A stretch of DNA of 19,816 nt from an uncultured Blautia sp. (GTDB lineage: Bacteria; Bacillota; Clostridia; Lachnospirales; Lachnospiraceae). Made by a program: the position numbers and the translations under genes. The stretch covers positions 1 to 19,816 of the forward strand of contig UQMI01000059.1 in NCBI GenBank assembly GCA_900542045.1, given 5' to 3'. The first letter of the stretch is position 1. Each line of letters starts with the position of its first letter. The notes under the pieces are model-generated. The model saw nothing but the letters and a program-made list of their open reading frames with translations. It had not been told where the DNA came from and did no database searches. Of the stretch, positions 1-7,676 are shown one piece after another.

Positions 1-924
1 GTTTCCATAATTTTCCGCATATTTTACGGCTATCTGCACACAGTTTCCATCGTCCCTGTGACTTAACAGCACTTCTTCCGGGCGGATCCCCAGATAGAAT
101 TCATCTTTTCCCGTCCTCGTCAGCAGGGCAAGCCAGTCGTCTTCCAGTTCCACCAGATCATGACCAATCTTCAGTTTTCCCTCTGTCAGCCGCACCTTCA
201 GGATGTTCATGGGCGGTGACCCGATAAATCTTGCCGTAAACACATTGATGGGGCGGTGATAAATATTATAGGGCGTATCTGCCATCTGGATATTCCCGCC
301 ATACATCAGTACCACCTTCTGTCCAATGGTCATGGCCTCGATCTGGTCGTGTGTCACATAGACAAACGTAGGATGATTCATCTCATGAAGTTTCACCAGC
401 TCTTTTCTGGCCTGGGCCCGAAGCTGAGCATCCAGATTGGAAAGAGGCTCATCCAGAAGAAAATACCGGGCATTTTTTACTGCTGCCCTGGCAAGCGCCA
501 CTCTCTGCCTCTGGCCGCCGGACAGCTGTCTGGGCAGACGATCCTTATATTCTTTCAGTTCCAGGACTCCCATGATCGCTTCTACTTTTTCCTGGATTTC
601 TGCCTTCGTCAGTTTGTATGTACGCAGACCAAAGGCAATATTTTTATATACTGTCATGTGCGGGAACAGAGCGTAATTCTGAAAAACCATGGCCACATTC
701 CTGTCGCCGCTTTCCACATCGTTTACCCGGCTTTCCCCCATATACAGATCCCCTCCGGTAATTTCTTCCAGCCCGGCGATCATACGCAGCGTTGTGGTCT
801 TCCCGCATCCGGACGGCCCCAGCAGGATTACTCTCTGTCCGGAAGGAATTTCCAGATTCAGATCTTTTATAACTTCTGTTTTTCCATATGATTTGGATAC
901 ATGCTCAAATCGAATTGTGTTCAT
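1..924 (-). CDS. Carbohydrate ABC transporter ATP-binding protein (MsmK/UgpC-like), partial at left edge
   Basis: This is the ATP-hydrolysing subunit of a sugar importer, acting at the inner face of the membrane. The first 308 residues are visible and the frame is still open at base 1. Visible motifs are Walker A GPSGCGKT (36-43), Q-loop Gln82 in VFQNYALFP, signature LSGGQ (134-138), Walker B YFLLDE (154-159) and the switch His192 in VTHDQ. The residues after about 230 start the regulatory (TOBE/OB) domain found in MalK-type ATPases, with GSPPMN and LGIRPE. The start at 924 is preceded by TAGGAGAG. It sits 11 bp after the permease gene and is the last visible gene of the operon. Having a dedicated ATPase is notable because many Firmicute sugar operons lack one and share MsmK. 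Family assignment is firm; the substrate is unknown. Confidence 0.95.
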   Translation of the reverse strand, partial: MNTIRFEHVSKSYGKTEVIKDLNLEIPSGQRVILLGPSGCGKTTTLRMIAGLEEITGGDLYMGESRVNDVESGDRNVAMVFQNYALFPHMTVYKNIAFGLRTYKLTKAEIQEKVEAIMGVLELKEYKDRLPRQLSGGQRQRVALARAAVKNARYFLLDEPLSNLDAQLRAQARKELVKLHEMNHPTFVYVTHDQIEAMTIGQKVVLMYGGNIQMADTPYNIYHRPINVFTARFIGSPPMNILKVRLTEGKLKIGHDLVELEDDWLALLTRTGKDEFYLGIRPEEVLLSHRDDGNCVQIAVKYAENYGN

Positions 925-935
925 CGCTTTCTCTC

Positions 936-1760
936 CTATCCTTTCAGTCCAGAACTTGCATAAGTACTCATGATGTATCTCTGGCAGAACGCAAACAAAA
1001 CCAGAGGAATGATCATGGTAGCTGTGGCCATGGCCATGGAAATAGACATATCCGGTCCGCCTTCTGCTCCTACAAACTGCTGCAGGGCCAGTGACAGAGT
1101 ATAAACCTCCTCAGATTTCAGGATCAGCCGTGGCCAGACATATTCATTCCAGGAATTGATAAAGAAAATAATGGCTGTGGACACCACCGCCGGCCGAATA
1201 ACCGGAAGGATGATCTTCCACATAATGGTCCGGTGCGGTGTTTTCTCCAGACGCGCCACCTCAAACAGCGAATAGGGGATGGAACGCATCTGCTGACGCA
1301 GCAGGAAGATTCCCATGGCATCACTCAGCTGCGGAAGGATCACTCCCCAGACACTGTCCAGAAGATCCACCCTGGACAGGGTGATATAATTGGGGATCAT
1401 GGTAACTGTAAAAGGAATAAACATGGTGCTGATCAGCACAAAGTACAGCACATTTTTCCCCGGAAAGCGCAGATAGACAAAAGCATATGCCACAATAAAG
1501 CTGGTAAAAACCTTAAAGGCCATAACCACAGTCGCGATAAAAACTGTATTCAGCACGATCCTTCCATAAGAAATCCTGGTTGCGATGGTTTCATAATTTT
1601 CCAGTGTGGGATTCTGCGGGATCAGGGAAAGAACATTACTGTAGATTTCCCGCTGGGTCTTGAACGAGTTTCCCACAGAAAAAACAATGGGATACAGCAT
1701 GATCACCAAAAGCAGGATCAGCAGCACATGGATCCACAGATGTTTTCTCTTAGTTTTCAT
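936..1760 (-). CDS. Carbohydrate ABC transporter permease (MalG/UgpE-like)
   Basis: This 274-residue integral membrane subunit belongs to the CUT1 family of sugar importers and would form half of the translocation channel. An N-terminal membrane segment lies at about 8-28, followed by five further hydrophobic stretches, the usual topology for MalG-type subunits. The cytoplasmic EAA loop that docks on the ATPase reads FEVARLEKTP followed by KIILP. The usual D-G-A core of that loop is replaced by E-K-T, and the partner permease carries the same change. The C-terminus ends YASSGLKG, like MalG homologues. Its start overlaps the end of the upstream permease gene by 11 bp, so the two are probably translationally coupled. 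Confidence 0.93.
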   Translation of the reverse strand: MKTKRKHLWIHVLLILLLVIMLYPIVFSVGNSFKTQREIYSNVLSLIPQNPTLENYETIATRISYGRIVLNTVFIATVVMAFKVFTSFIVAYAFVYLRFPGKNVLYFVLISTMFIPFTVTMIPNYITLSRVDLLDSVWGVILPQLSDAMGIFLLRQQMRSIPYSLFEVARLEKTPHRTIMWKIILPVIRPAVVSTAIIFFINSWNEYVWPRLILKSEEVYTLSLALQQFVGAEGGPDMSISMAMATATMIIPLVLFAFCQRYIMSTYASSGLKG

Positions 1761-2712
1761 AATAAATCCCTTTCTCTACAAACCGTATTTCCAGAAACAG
1801 CAGAAGCCCGAACAACAGCATGGCAAGTACTGCCATGGCAGACGCAGATCCTGTCTGAAAAACGGTAAAGGCTTCTTTATAAACTGCATAGACCAGATTG
1901 GAGCTTCCATTATTGGGGCCTCCCTGGGTCAGTACGCTGATTGGAGTAAAAACCCACTGCAGTCCCCAGATCAAAGTGATCAGCAGCGTATAAATTCCTG
2001 TGGAAGAACTCATGGGAACAATGATCTTCAGAAAAATTTCCCAGTTTGGCGTTTTTTCCAGTTTTGCTGTTTCGATCAGTTCCATGGGAACACTGGCCAC
2101 GCCTGCCATTAGAACGATCACGTTATAGCCAAATATTTTCCAGGAAGTGATCAGGCACAGAACTACGATCACCAGCCCGCTGGTCTGTGACCATATGGGA
2201 AAATCACCGCCAAAAGCTTTCACGATCGTGGCAATGGGGCCGGAAAGAGGATTTAAGATCCAGGACATAATGATAGCTCCAACAACCAGAGAGATCAGAC
2301 TCGGGGTAAACAAAGCGGTTTTGTAGAAGGATCTCCCTTTTTTAATCACAAAAGACAATACAAAAGAAATAATATACGGAAGCACAAAATCAATGAGAAT
2401 AAATAGAAGAATATACCACACTGTATTGCAGAGCACCTTGTGGAAAGTAGGATCTGTCAGAATTTCCTGATAGTTTCCAAGTCCTACGAACTCCTTGTCC
2501 GGACTCACCATATTCCAATCAAAAAAACTCAGTTCAATGGTTCGGAGAATGGGCCAGAACATAAATATGGCAAATACAAGTATAGTAGGAAGCAAAAGAC
2601 AGAACGCCAGCAATTTTTCCTTTCTGTCGCGCACCCGTTTTTTTCGTTTTGCCTCTGTATCTGTCTGCGCAGATACAGCCGGCCTTTTTACAGCAGCAGT
2701 ACTTTCTGCCAT
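1750..2712 (-). CDS. Carbohydrate ABC transporter permease (MalF/UgpA-like)
   Basis: This 320-residue subunit would form the other half of the sugar translocation channel. The first 32 residues are a basic cytoplasmic tail rich in Lys and Arg. A membrane segment follows at about 35-55, then WPILRTIELSFFDWN, which is typical of UgpA-type permeases, and five more hydrophobic stretches. The EAA loop reads IETAKLEKTP then KIIVP. It keeps the Glu and the terminal Pro but lacks the conserved Gly. The downstream permease overlaps it by 11 bp and the isomerase gene lies 27 bp upstream. The start at 2712 is preceded by AAAGAGG. The family is clear and the transported sugar is not. Confidence 0.93.
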   Translation of the reverse strand: MAESTAAVKRPAVSAQTDTEAKRKKRVRDRKEKLLAFCLLLPTILVFAIFMFWPILRTIELSFFDWNMVSPDKEFVGLGNYQEILTDPTFHKVLCNTVWYILLFILIDFVLPYIISFVLSFVIKKGRSFYKTALFTPSLISLVVGAIIMSWILNPLSGPIATIVKAFGGDFPIWSQTSGLVIVVLCLITSWKIFGYNVIVLMAGVASVPMELIETAKLEKTPNWEIFLKIIVPMSSSTGIYTLLITLIWGLQWVFTPISVLTQGGPNNGSSNLVYAVYKEAFTVFQTGSASAMAVLAMLLFGLLLFLEIRFVEKGIYYEN

Positions 2713-2739
2713 AATGTCACCTCTTTTCCTTACAGATTC

Positions 2740-3561
2740 TTACTTTTCCAGCAGACGCTGCAGATGACGGACCTCCTGTTCCATCAGCTGTGCTGAAATA
2801 TGATTTCCCGGTGCATATTCCAGGATCCAGTCTGCTTCCGGTGTTTCCTGTTCCATCACCTGGAACAAATGCTTCAGCTTCGACTCATCCAGCAGCATTC
2901 CCTGTTCAAATAAAGGCCGATGGATATCTCCGCTCCCATCATTATTATGAAGATGATACGAACGGATCCTGCCTCCCAGCTTCCTGATCACCCGGTCCAG
3001 ATCCCAGCCGTTTAAGATGGCATGACCAATGTCCAGCAAACAGCCGGCAGATTCCGGAAGCTTCTGAAACAGCTCAACGAATTCCTGTTCCTCAAACAGC
3101 AGATTTCCATCCATATGTTCTCCCACATTTTCCACCAGCAGATTCACGCCTCTTTCCCCGGCCCGTTCCGCGATTTCACGGATCACGCCTACTGCATTTT
3201 TCTGCAGTATCTCTTTGCTGTCCGGAACAATTTTTCGCTGATTGGTATGCATGACAATCGATCTGGCCTCAAATTTTTCATACACATCAAAGGCCATTTC
3301 ATAGGCTTCTTTGATCTGTCTGTACTGGCCGCTGCCCGGCGCCGCTGTGGCTTCCACTTCCATGTATGGTCCATGAAAAGTCACCGGACAGGATGCAAAC
3401 CGTTTTCTCTGCGCCAACAGTCTTTCCATATAATCCGGCCGGTCGGAAAACATGGAAAGCTCTGCGCCGGTTTTTGCGAATGCAGTTCGCTGGAGGATTT
3501 CCTGAAGAAATTCGTAATTTTCAAAATCCACACAATAACACGCAATATTCAAATATCTCAT
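2740..3561 (-). CDS. Sugar phosphate isomerase/epimerase, TIM-barrel (AP endonuclease 2 family)
   Basis: This 273-residue cytoplasmic enzyme belongs to the xylose-isomerase-like TIM-barrel superfamily. Family members use a divalent metal to isomerise or epimerise sugars or polyols. Likely metal and substrate ligands sit at the expected strand ends: His63 in TFHGPY, His105 in VMHTN, Glu144 in LVENVGEH, Asp177 and His180 in LLDIGH, His203 and His205 in YHLHNN, and Glu248 in LEYAPG. The length is normal for the family. A purine-rich AAAGGAT site precedes the start. It lies between the binding-protein and permease genes, so it probably acts on the imported compound or a derivative. Members range from inosose dehydratases to tagatose or ribulose epimerases and endonuclease IV, so the exact reaction is not assigned. 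Confidence 0.88.
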   Translation of the reverse strand: MRYLNIACYCVDFENYEFLQEILQRTAFAKTGAELSMFSDRPDYMERLLAQRKRFASCPVTFHGPYMEVEATAAPGSGQYRQIKEAYEMAFDVYEKFEARSIVMHTNQRKIVPDSKEILQKNAVGVIREIAERAGERGVNLLVENVGEHMDGNLLFEEQEFVELFQKLPESAGCLLDIGHAILNGWDLDRVIRKLGGRIRSYHLHNNDGSGDIHRPLFEQGMLLDESKLKHLFQVMEQETPEADWILEYAPGNHISAQLMEQEVRHLQRLLEK

Positions 3562-3661
3562 TCTGTTTTATCCTTTCTGCTAAAATCCTGTGCCCTCACG
3601 GAGCTTTTTATATGACAGGATGTCAAAATGAACCGTTCTGCTTTCCTGTCATACTGAAATA

Positions 3662-3688
3662 ACAAAAGGGAGAGAACCTCCCTTTTGT
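3662..3688 (-). terminator. Intercistronic hairpin after the solute-binding-protein gene (partial terminator or mRNA stabiliser)
   Basis: A perfect 11-bp inverted repeat, ACAAAAGGGAG and CTCCCTTTTGT, is separated by 5 bases. In the minus direction the 3' arm is itself T-rich and runs into TATTTC, a moderate terminator signature. It lies 40 bp past the binding-protein stop and about 100 bp before the isomerase start. In sugar-import operons a hairpin here usually lets the binding protein be made in excess over the membrane subunits. That role is inferred by analogy. Confidence 0.7.
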
Positions 3689-3727
3689 CATCTGACACAT
3701 TCCGTTCCGTCTCACTTTCCGTCCTTC

Positions 3728-5083
3728 TTATCCTGCCAGCAATTCATTGGCATTATTCTGCGCTTCTGTAAGTGCTTCCTGAGCGGTCTGATCCCCGTTC
3801 ATGATCACATCACGGATATCCAGCAGATTCTGTTCAATTTCCAGTCCGGAATCTCCCGGGAAGGATACAAACGGCGCCAGGTCTTCCATCTGATCCAGGC
3901 AGGCATTCAGCTGCGGTGCTTCTTCCAGATAATCCTGGAACTCTGGCAGCTCTGTCACATCTTCACGGGGCGGCACATAGCCCGTTGCCTTTGTCCAGTC
4001 CACATGTGCTTCTGCTGTGGTAAGGTATTTGATCCACTCCCAGGCACCCTGCTGCTCTTCCTCATCCAGAGCTGTGATTGCCAGGAAGTTGCCGCCTACC
4101 GGTACACGGCGTTCTTTCTCTCCGTAAGAAGGCATCTGACCTGTCACTACATCAAAATCAGCCGCATCGATGATTCCCGTACTCCATCCGATGGTTGCTC
4201 CGATCATTGCCACCTGTCCACTGGAAAAGGCATCCTTGATGGACTCACCCAGAATATAAGTAGCCGCCTGGTCTTCATTGATCAGATCTGCCACACCCTG
4301 CAGGGCCTCAATCCCTTCATCCGAGGCAAAAGTAGCCTCAGCAGAACCATCTTCGCCATATGTCAGCATTCTTCCTCCATTGGACTCAATATGATACTGC
4401 TCCAGCCAGAAATCACTGGCAGCCGCAAAGGCCAGTCCGTATTCTCCCGTGTTTTCTTTTACAGTTCTGGCCCAGTCATACAATTCGTCCATGGTCTGGG
4501 GAAGATTGGAAGTATCCAGTCCCGCTTCTTCCAGAAGTTCCGTGTTGTAGTACATCACCGGGGTACTCAGAGAATAGGGAACACCGGCAACCTTGCCGTC
4601 CTGCGTGGTGCAGAGTTCCACAATATTGGGCAGATAATTATCCAGATAACTCTCATCCAGCTCTTTGATATCCACATAGGAATAGTTTTCTGTAAAATAA
4701 TTCAGCCAGTAATATCCCACCTGTATGACGCCGGGCGCGTTTCCGGCTGCCGCTTCTGCCTGCATCTGCTGCATGATTCCTTTGTAATCTTCCGTCATGA
4801 AGACTGGTTTGATCTCATATTTATCCTGGCTTTCATTGAAGGCTGCCGCATATTCATCAATTGTAGGACCTCCTGCTGTCTCTGAGTTTTTGTGCCAATA
4901 TTCAATGACGATCTTCTCAGAATCTTCTCCTGAGCTGTTATCCGCTTCTTCAGCTGTGCCGGAAGATGTATCCGCTGCCGCATCCGAAGAAGTGTCTGCT
5001 GCTGCAGACTGGCCGCACCCTGCCAGACTGACCAGCATACAACCTGCCAAAAGCCCTGCGAGAAACCGATTTGCTTTCTTCAT
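3728..5083 (-). CDS. Extracellular solute-binding lipoprotein of a sugar ABC transporter (SBP family 1)
   Basis: This 451-residue lipoprotein would capture the substrate outside the cell and deliver it to the two permeases. The N-terminus has a charged MKKANR start, a hydrophobic core and a lipobox LAGC, with the lipidated Cys at residue 23. A low-complexity Ala/Ser/Asp/Glu-rich linker of about 35 residues follows. The mature domain begins IVIEYWHKNSE and continues with the two-lobe pattern of family 1 binding proteins, including VPYSLSTPVMYYN and the C-terminal WEWIKYLTT. The start is preceded by TGGAGG. It is the first gene of the minus-strand operon, with its own promoter upstream. Aromatic residues suggest sugar stacking, but the ligand cannot be named. 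Confidence 0.94.
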   Translation of the reverse strand: MKKANRFLAGLLAGCMLVSLAGCGQSAAADTSSDAAADTSSGTAEEADNSSGEDSEKIVIEYWHKNSETAGGPTIDEYAAAFNESQDKYEIKPVFMTEDYKGIMQQMQAEAAAGNAPGVIQVGYYWLNYFTENYSYVDIKELDESYLDNYLPNIVELCTTQDGKVAGVPYSLSTPVMYYNTELLEEAGLDTSNLPQTMDELYDWARTVKENTGEYGLAFAAASDFWLEQYHIESNGGRMLTYGEDGSAEATFASDEGIEALQGVADLINEDQAATYILGESIKDAFSSGQVAMIGATIGWSTGIIDAADFDVVTGQMPSYGEKERRVPVGGNFLAITALDEEEQQGAWEWIKYLTTAEAHVDWTKATGYVPPREDVTELPEFQDYLEEAPQLNACLDQMEDLAPFVSFPGDSGLEIEQNLLDIRDVIMNGDQTAQEALTEAQNNANELLAG

Positions 5084-5140
5084 TTTCGTACCTCCATTTA
5101 CTGTCGTTCATCTGTTTTTTTTACATCAAGTACAATTGGA

Positions 5141-5168
5141 ATTATAAATTTCAACGGGTTATTTTCAA
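5141..5168 (-). promoter_or_regulatory. Promoter of the sugar-uptake operon
   Basis: On the minus strand a TTGAAA -35 (5163-5168) and a perfect TATAAT -10 (5141-5146) are 16 bp apart. They lie about 60 bp upstream of the binding-protein start. The -35 is embedded in the inverted repeat at 5161-5174, which would let a repressor block polymerase. Confidence 0.65.
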
Positions 5169-5198
5169 GAAAATCGCCGTAAAGTTTTGTAAAGTTTT
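5161..5198. promoter_or_regulatory. Candidate operator: inverted repeat plus tandem 10-bp repeat between divergent promoters
   Basis: The stretch ATTTTC-AA-GAAAAT (5161-5174) is a perfect inverted repeat. Immediately beside it, GTAAAGTTTT occurs twice head-to-tail (5179-5188 and 5189-5198). Both lie between the two divergent promoters, and the inverted repeat covers the -35 of the sugar operon. DeoR-family repressors often bind repeated TTTC/GAAA-type half-sites, so the two adjacent DeoR proteins are the obvious candidates to bind here. Binding is inference. Confidence 0.45.
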
Positions 5199-5209
5199 CG
5201 TATATCTCA

Positions 5210-5239
5210 TTGACTTTCTGATAATATGCGGGATATAAT
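5210..5239 (+). promoter_or_regulatory. Promoter of the tandem deoR genes
   Basis: A TTGACT -35 (5210-5215) and a perfect TATAAT -10 (5234-5239) are separated by 18 bp. It lies about 75 bp upstream of the first deoR start and predicts a leader of roughly 67 nt. A short inverted repeat GAAAT/ATTTC (5271-5285) lies in the leader and could be an autoregulatory site. Confidence 0.7.
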
Positions 5240-5312
5240 CCCAGAAAATCATATTTTTTCTTTCTTTTCTGAAATAAATAATTTCAAATTCGACAATGAA
5301 AGGTCTAAGAAC

Positions 5313-6092
5313 ATGAAAAAAGAAGAACGCCAAAGGATCATCCTGGATTATCTGGCACAAAACAGAGCCGTAACCATAAGCCAGCTGGCAGAACGAATCC
5401 CTGCTTCCCTGGCCACACTGCGAAAAGATTTGAACGAGCTGAACGCCCAGAGCAAACTGATCCGCTCCTACGGCGGAGCGATTCTCCCTTCCCGGACACC
5501 TCAGGAGCAGTTTGCCGCTACGCTTCCCAGACCTGAAAAGATCGTAAATCTGGAATTAAAAGAACGGATTGCCGAAGAGGCTTCCCGCCTGATTTCTGAT
5601 CATGATACCATTTTCATAGGCTGCGGCAGTACGTTTTCCGTATTTGCACGTTATCTGAGAAAATTTCAGAACTTAAGAGTTGTCACCACCAATCTGAATG
5701 TGGCCTGTGAACTGGCCGCTACCACAAACAGTGTGTATTTCATTGGCGGCGAATTGATGGAAATCGATGGGATCTATTATACCGGCGGGCCAAAGATTCC
5801 CTATGAATTGGAGAAAGTATTCGTAAACAAGGCTTTTATCGGTGTCAGCGGCGTAGATATCAAAGCCGGCCTTACCATCTACGACCTGACGCAGCTGAAT
5901 CTGTATTCTTCTATCTACAAAATTGCACGCAGTCTCATCCTTGTCTGCGACAAAACCAAATTCGGCTGTCAGAGTGCTCACCGCATCGGCCCCATCCAGG
6001 GATACATCCAGACCATTGTAACCAATAAAGAACTGGATCCGGATTACAAAAACGCCATTGAAGAAATGGGGATCCGGATCCTCACAGCCTGA
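5313..6092 (+). CDS. DeoR-family transcriptional regulator, first of a tandem pair
   Basis: This 259-residue protein has an N-terminal winged helix-turn-helix at about 5-55, with the recognition region ASLATLRKDLNELNAQ, joined to a DeoR C-terminal sensor domain. The sensor domain keeps the glycine-rich phosphosugar site IGCGSTFS (102-109), the NLNVA turn, FIGGEL and the YYTGGP motif (155-160). A further in-frame ATG exists at 5226, but the start at 5313 gives the usual MKKEERQ N-terminus and has an AAAGG site about 9 bp upstream. The earlier ATG would lie across the predicted -10 region. It diverges from the sugar operon and probably represses it until a phosphorylated sugar intermediate binds. 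The target is inferred from position only. Confidence 0.9.
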   Translation: MKKEERQRIILDYLAQNRAVTISQLAERIPASLATLRKDLNELNAQSKLIRSYGGAILPSRTPQEQFAATLPRPEKIVNLELKERIAEEASRLISDHDTIFIGCGSTFSVFARYLRKFQNLRVVTTNLNVACELAATTNSVYFIGGELMEIDGIYYTGGPKIPYELEKVFVNKAFIGVSGVDIKAGLTIYDLTQLNLYSSIYKIARSLILVCDKTKFGCQSAHRIGPIQGYIQTIVTNKELDPDYKNAIEEMGIRILTA

Positions 6093-6103
6093 AGGAGGAT
6101 TCC

Positions 6104-6898
6104 ATGATTCCCGAAGAACGAAGAAAAAATCTCGAAAACCTATTGCTGAAAGAAAAAAAAATCTCATTTCAGGAACTGCAGCAAACCCTCCGCATATCCC
6201 GTTCCACGTTATACCGGGATCTGGAGAAACTGGAAAAAGAAGGCCTGATCTCCATTCACAAAGGTCTGATCTCCTGCAATCTCCTGGCACAGCCCGGCCC
6301 CACTGCCGCTTCCTTTCCGGACGACTACCGACAGCAGGAGGAAATTGCCATGACAGCCGTACAAATGGTCTCTGAGATGGACAGCATCTTCCTGGGCGAA
6401 GGCCTGCTGTGCCTTCTGATGGCCAGATATATCCGGGAGCAGAAACATCTGAAAAATATTACTGTGGTCACGAACAATTTTAACGCTGCCGTCTCCCTGC
6501 GGGGCCAGATCGGCCATGTCTATCTCATCGGCGGAGACCTGCTGCAGAATGCAGAGAATTACTACACCGGCGGTCCCAGGCTGGAGAGCAATTTAAGCTC
6601 CATATTTGTCAGCAAAGCCTTTGCTGCCGTTGACGGCATAGATCATCAGTCCGGCTATACCATGCACGAATTATCTCAATTAAGTATGCTGCTGCACCTG
6701 CCGGACTTTTCCGCAGAGACCATTTTTCTGATTCCCTCTGCCCGTTTCGGCTATAATTCTGTCCACCAGCTGGCTCCCATCACCTATCCGGATAAGATCA
6801 TCACTGATGGCAAAGTGGCAGAGCAGTACAGAAAAATTTTTTCCAGACTCCAGAAGCCGGAACTGGTCCTTGCAGAGCAGCCTCATATTCCTGCTTGA
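6104..6898 (+). CDS. DeoR-family transcriptional regulator, second of a tandem pair, with divergent ligand site
   Basis: This 264-residue regulator starts 11 bp after the first deoR gene behind a strong AGGAGG. It has an N-terminal winged helix-turn-helix at about 5-55, with ISRSTLYRDLEKLEKEG as the recognition region. The C-terminal DeoR sensor domain keeps LIGGDL and the YYTGGP motif (153-158). It shares with its neighbour the order IGG, YYTGGP, FVSKAF and a tyrosine/acid-(L)-(S/T)QL segment, so the pair looks like an old duplication. The phosphosugar loop is changed from GCGSTF to GEGLLC, removing the Ser/Thr that normally hold the phosphate. It may sense a different ligand or act as a partner of the first regulator. 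Its last 98 bp overlap the end of ureD on the other strand. Confidence 0.88.
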   Translation: MIPEERRKNLENLLLKEKKISFQELQQTLRISRSTLYRDLEKLEKEGLISIHKGLISCNLLAQPGPTAASFPDDYRQQEEIAMTAVQMVSEMDSIFLGEGLLCLLMARYIREQKHLKNITVVTNNFNAAVSLRGQIGHVYLIGGDLLQNAENYYTGGPRLESNLSSIFVSKAFAAVDGIDHQSGYTMHELSQLSMLLHLPDFSAETIFLIPSARFGYNSVHQLAPITYPDKIITDGKVAEQYRKIFSRLQKPELVLAEQPHIPA

Positions 6899-7661
6899 TC
6901 TGATCCGAAACTGTCTGGAGCTTCTGTGCCCGCATGCCGAACATCCGCACTGCCAGATCTTTGCCGGCAAGCCGGGAAACGCCGCCTTCTATCTCACTGT
7001 GCTGTTCCAGTATGTCCCAGATCTTCTGTTCCATATCTGGAATCCCTCCTGTACAAAACAAGTTGGCAACATGAGTATAACCTTCATACATTCCCATCTC
7101 TTCCATGGGCATCCGCCCGGGCTCAAAACAGGTGTGATCCCGGTATATCAGCTTTCCGCCCCGGCGGACTTCTACCCGGGAAGCAAACTTCCGGTATTGA
7201 AACCGCTCCCCGGAAGCCACCCGGCCGCAGGAAATAATATCTGCCAGAAACAGGCGGGCTGTCTCATCTTCCAGATGAATATCCATCCGGCTTTCAAAAG
7301 CAGAATCCCGAAAAGGGATTACCGGCTGAGGGTAATAATAAAACACGGAATTCTTTTTCACCTCCGCCCGGATCATCCTTGTGGCCTGTCCTTCTCTCAT
7401 CCGGTGTATCTTATCAAAGGACTGGGAAAGCACTTCCAGATTGCTGCCTTCACCCACCTGAAAATCCAGTTCCTGACAATCTCCTTCCATGATCCCCGCG
7501 GACGCGCACAAAGGCATCACGGAAATCCCACCATTACTCTTTTCAAAAGGAGCCATTATTTTATACGGTGCTGTAAAGGATAATTCCTCCAGCAGTGTTC
7601 CTCCCTCTGTTCCGATGGTCTTTAACAAAAGCCGTGAAGTCTTTCCAAACGAATTTTGCAT
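6801..7661 (-). CDS. ureD: Urease accessory protein UreD (UreH)
   Basis: UreD is the scaffold that binds the urease apoenzyme and, with UreF and UreG, delivers nickel to the active site. The 286-residue protein shows typical family blocks: APYKIMAPF near the start, GVGEGS-type VGEGSNLEVLSQSF, YYYPQPVIPFRDSAF, and LADIISCGRVASGE. The length is close to the family norm. AAGGAGAGG precedes the start, and ureG ends 15 bp upstream. It is the last gene of the urease operon, and its 3' end runs 98 bp into the plus-strand deoR gene. No terminator is visible between the two converging genes. The identification is firm from sequence blocks and operon position. Confidence 0.93.
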   Translation of the reverse strand: MQNSFGKTSRLLLKTIGTEGGTLLEELSFTAPYKIMAPFEKSNGGISVMPLCASAGIMEGDCQELDFQVGEGSNLEVLSQSFDKIHRMREGQATRMIRAEVKKNSVFYYYPQPVIPFRDSAFESRMDIHLEDETARLFLADIISCGRVASGERFQYRKFASRVEVRRGGKLIYRDHTCFEPGRMPMEEMGMYEGYTHVANLFCTGGIPDMEQKIWDILEQHSEIEGGVSRLAGKDLAVRMFGMRAQKLQTVSDQIKQEYEAALQGPVPASGVWKKFFCTALPLCHQ

Positions 7662-7676
7662 CCTGTCCTCTCCTTT

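Noticed and set aside
5161..5174. CodY box at the sugar operon promoter
   Set aside because: The arms resemble CodY half-sites, but the central spacer is two bases instead of one. A local operator for the DeoR proteins is a simpler reading.
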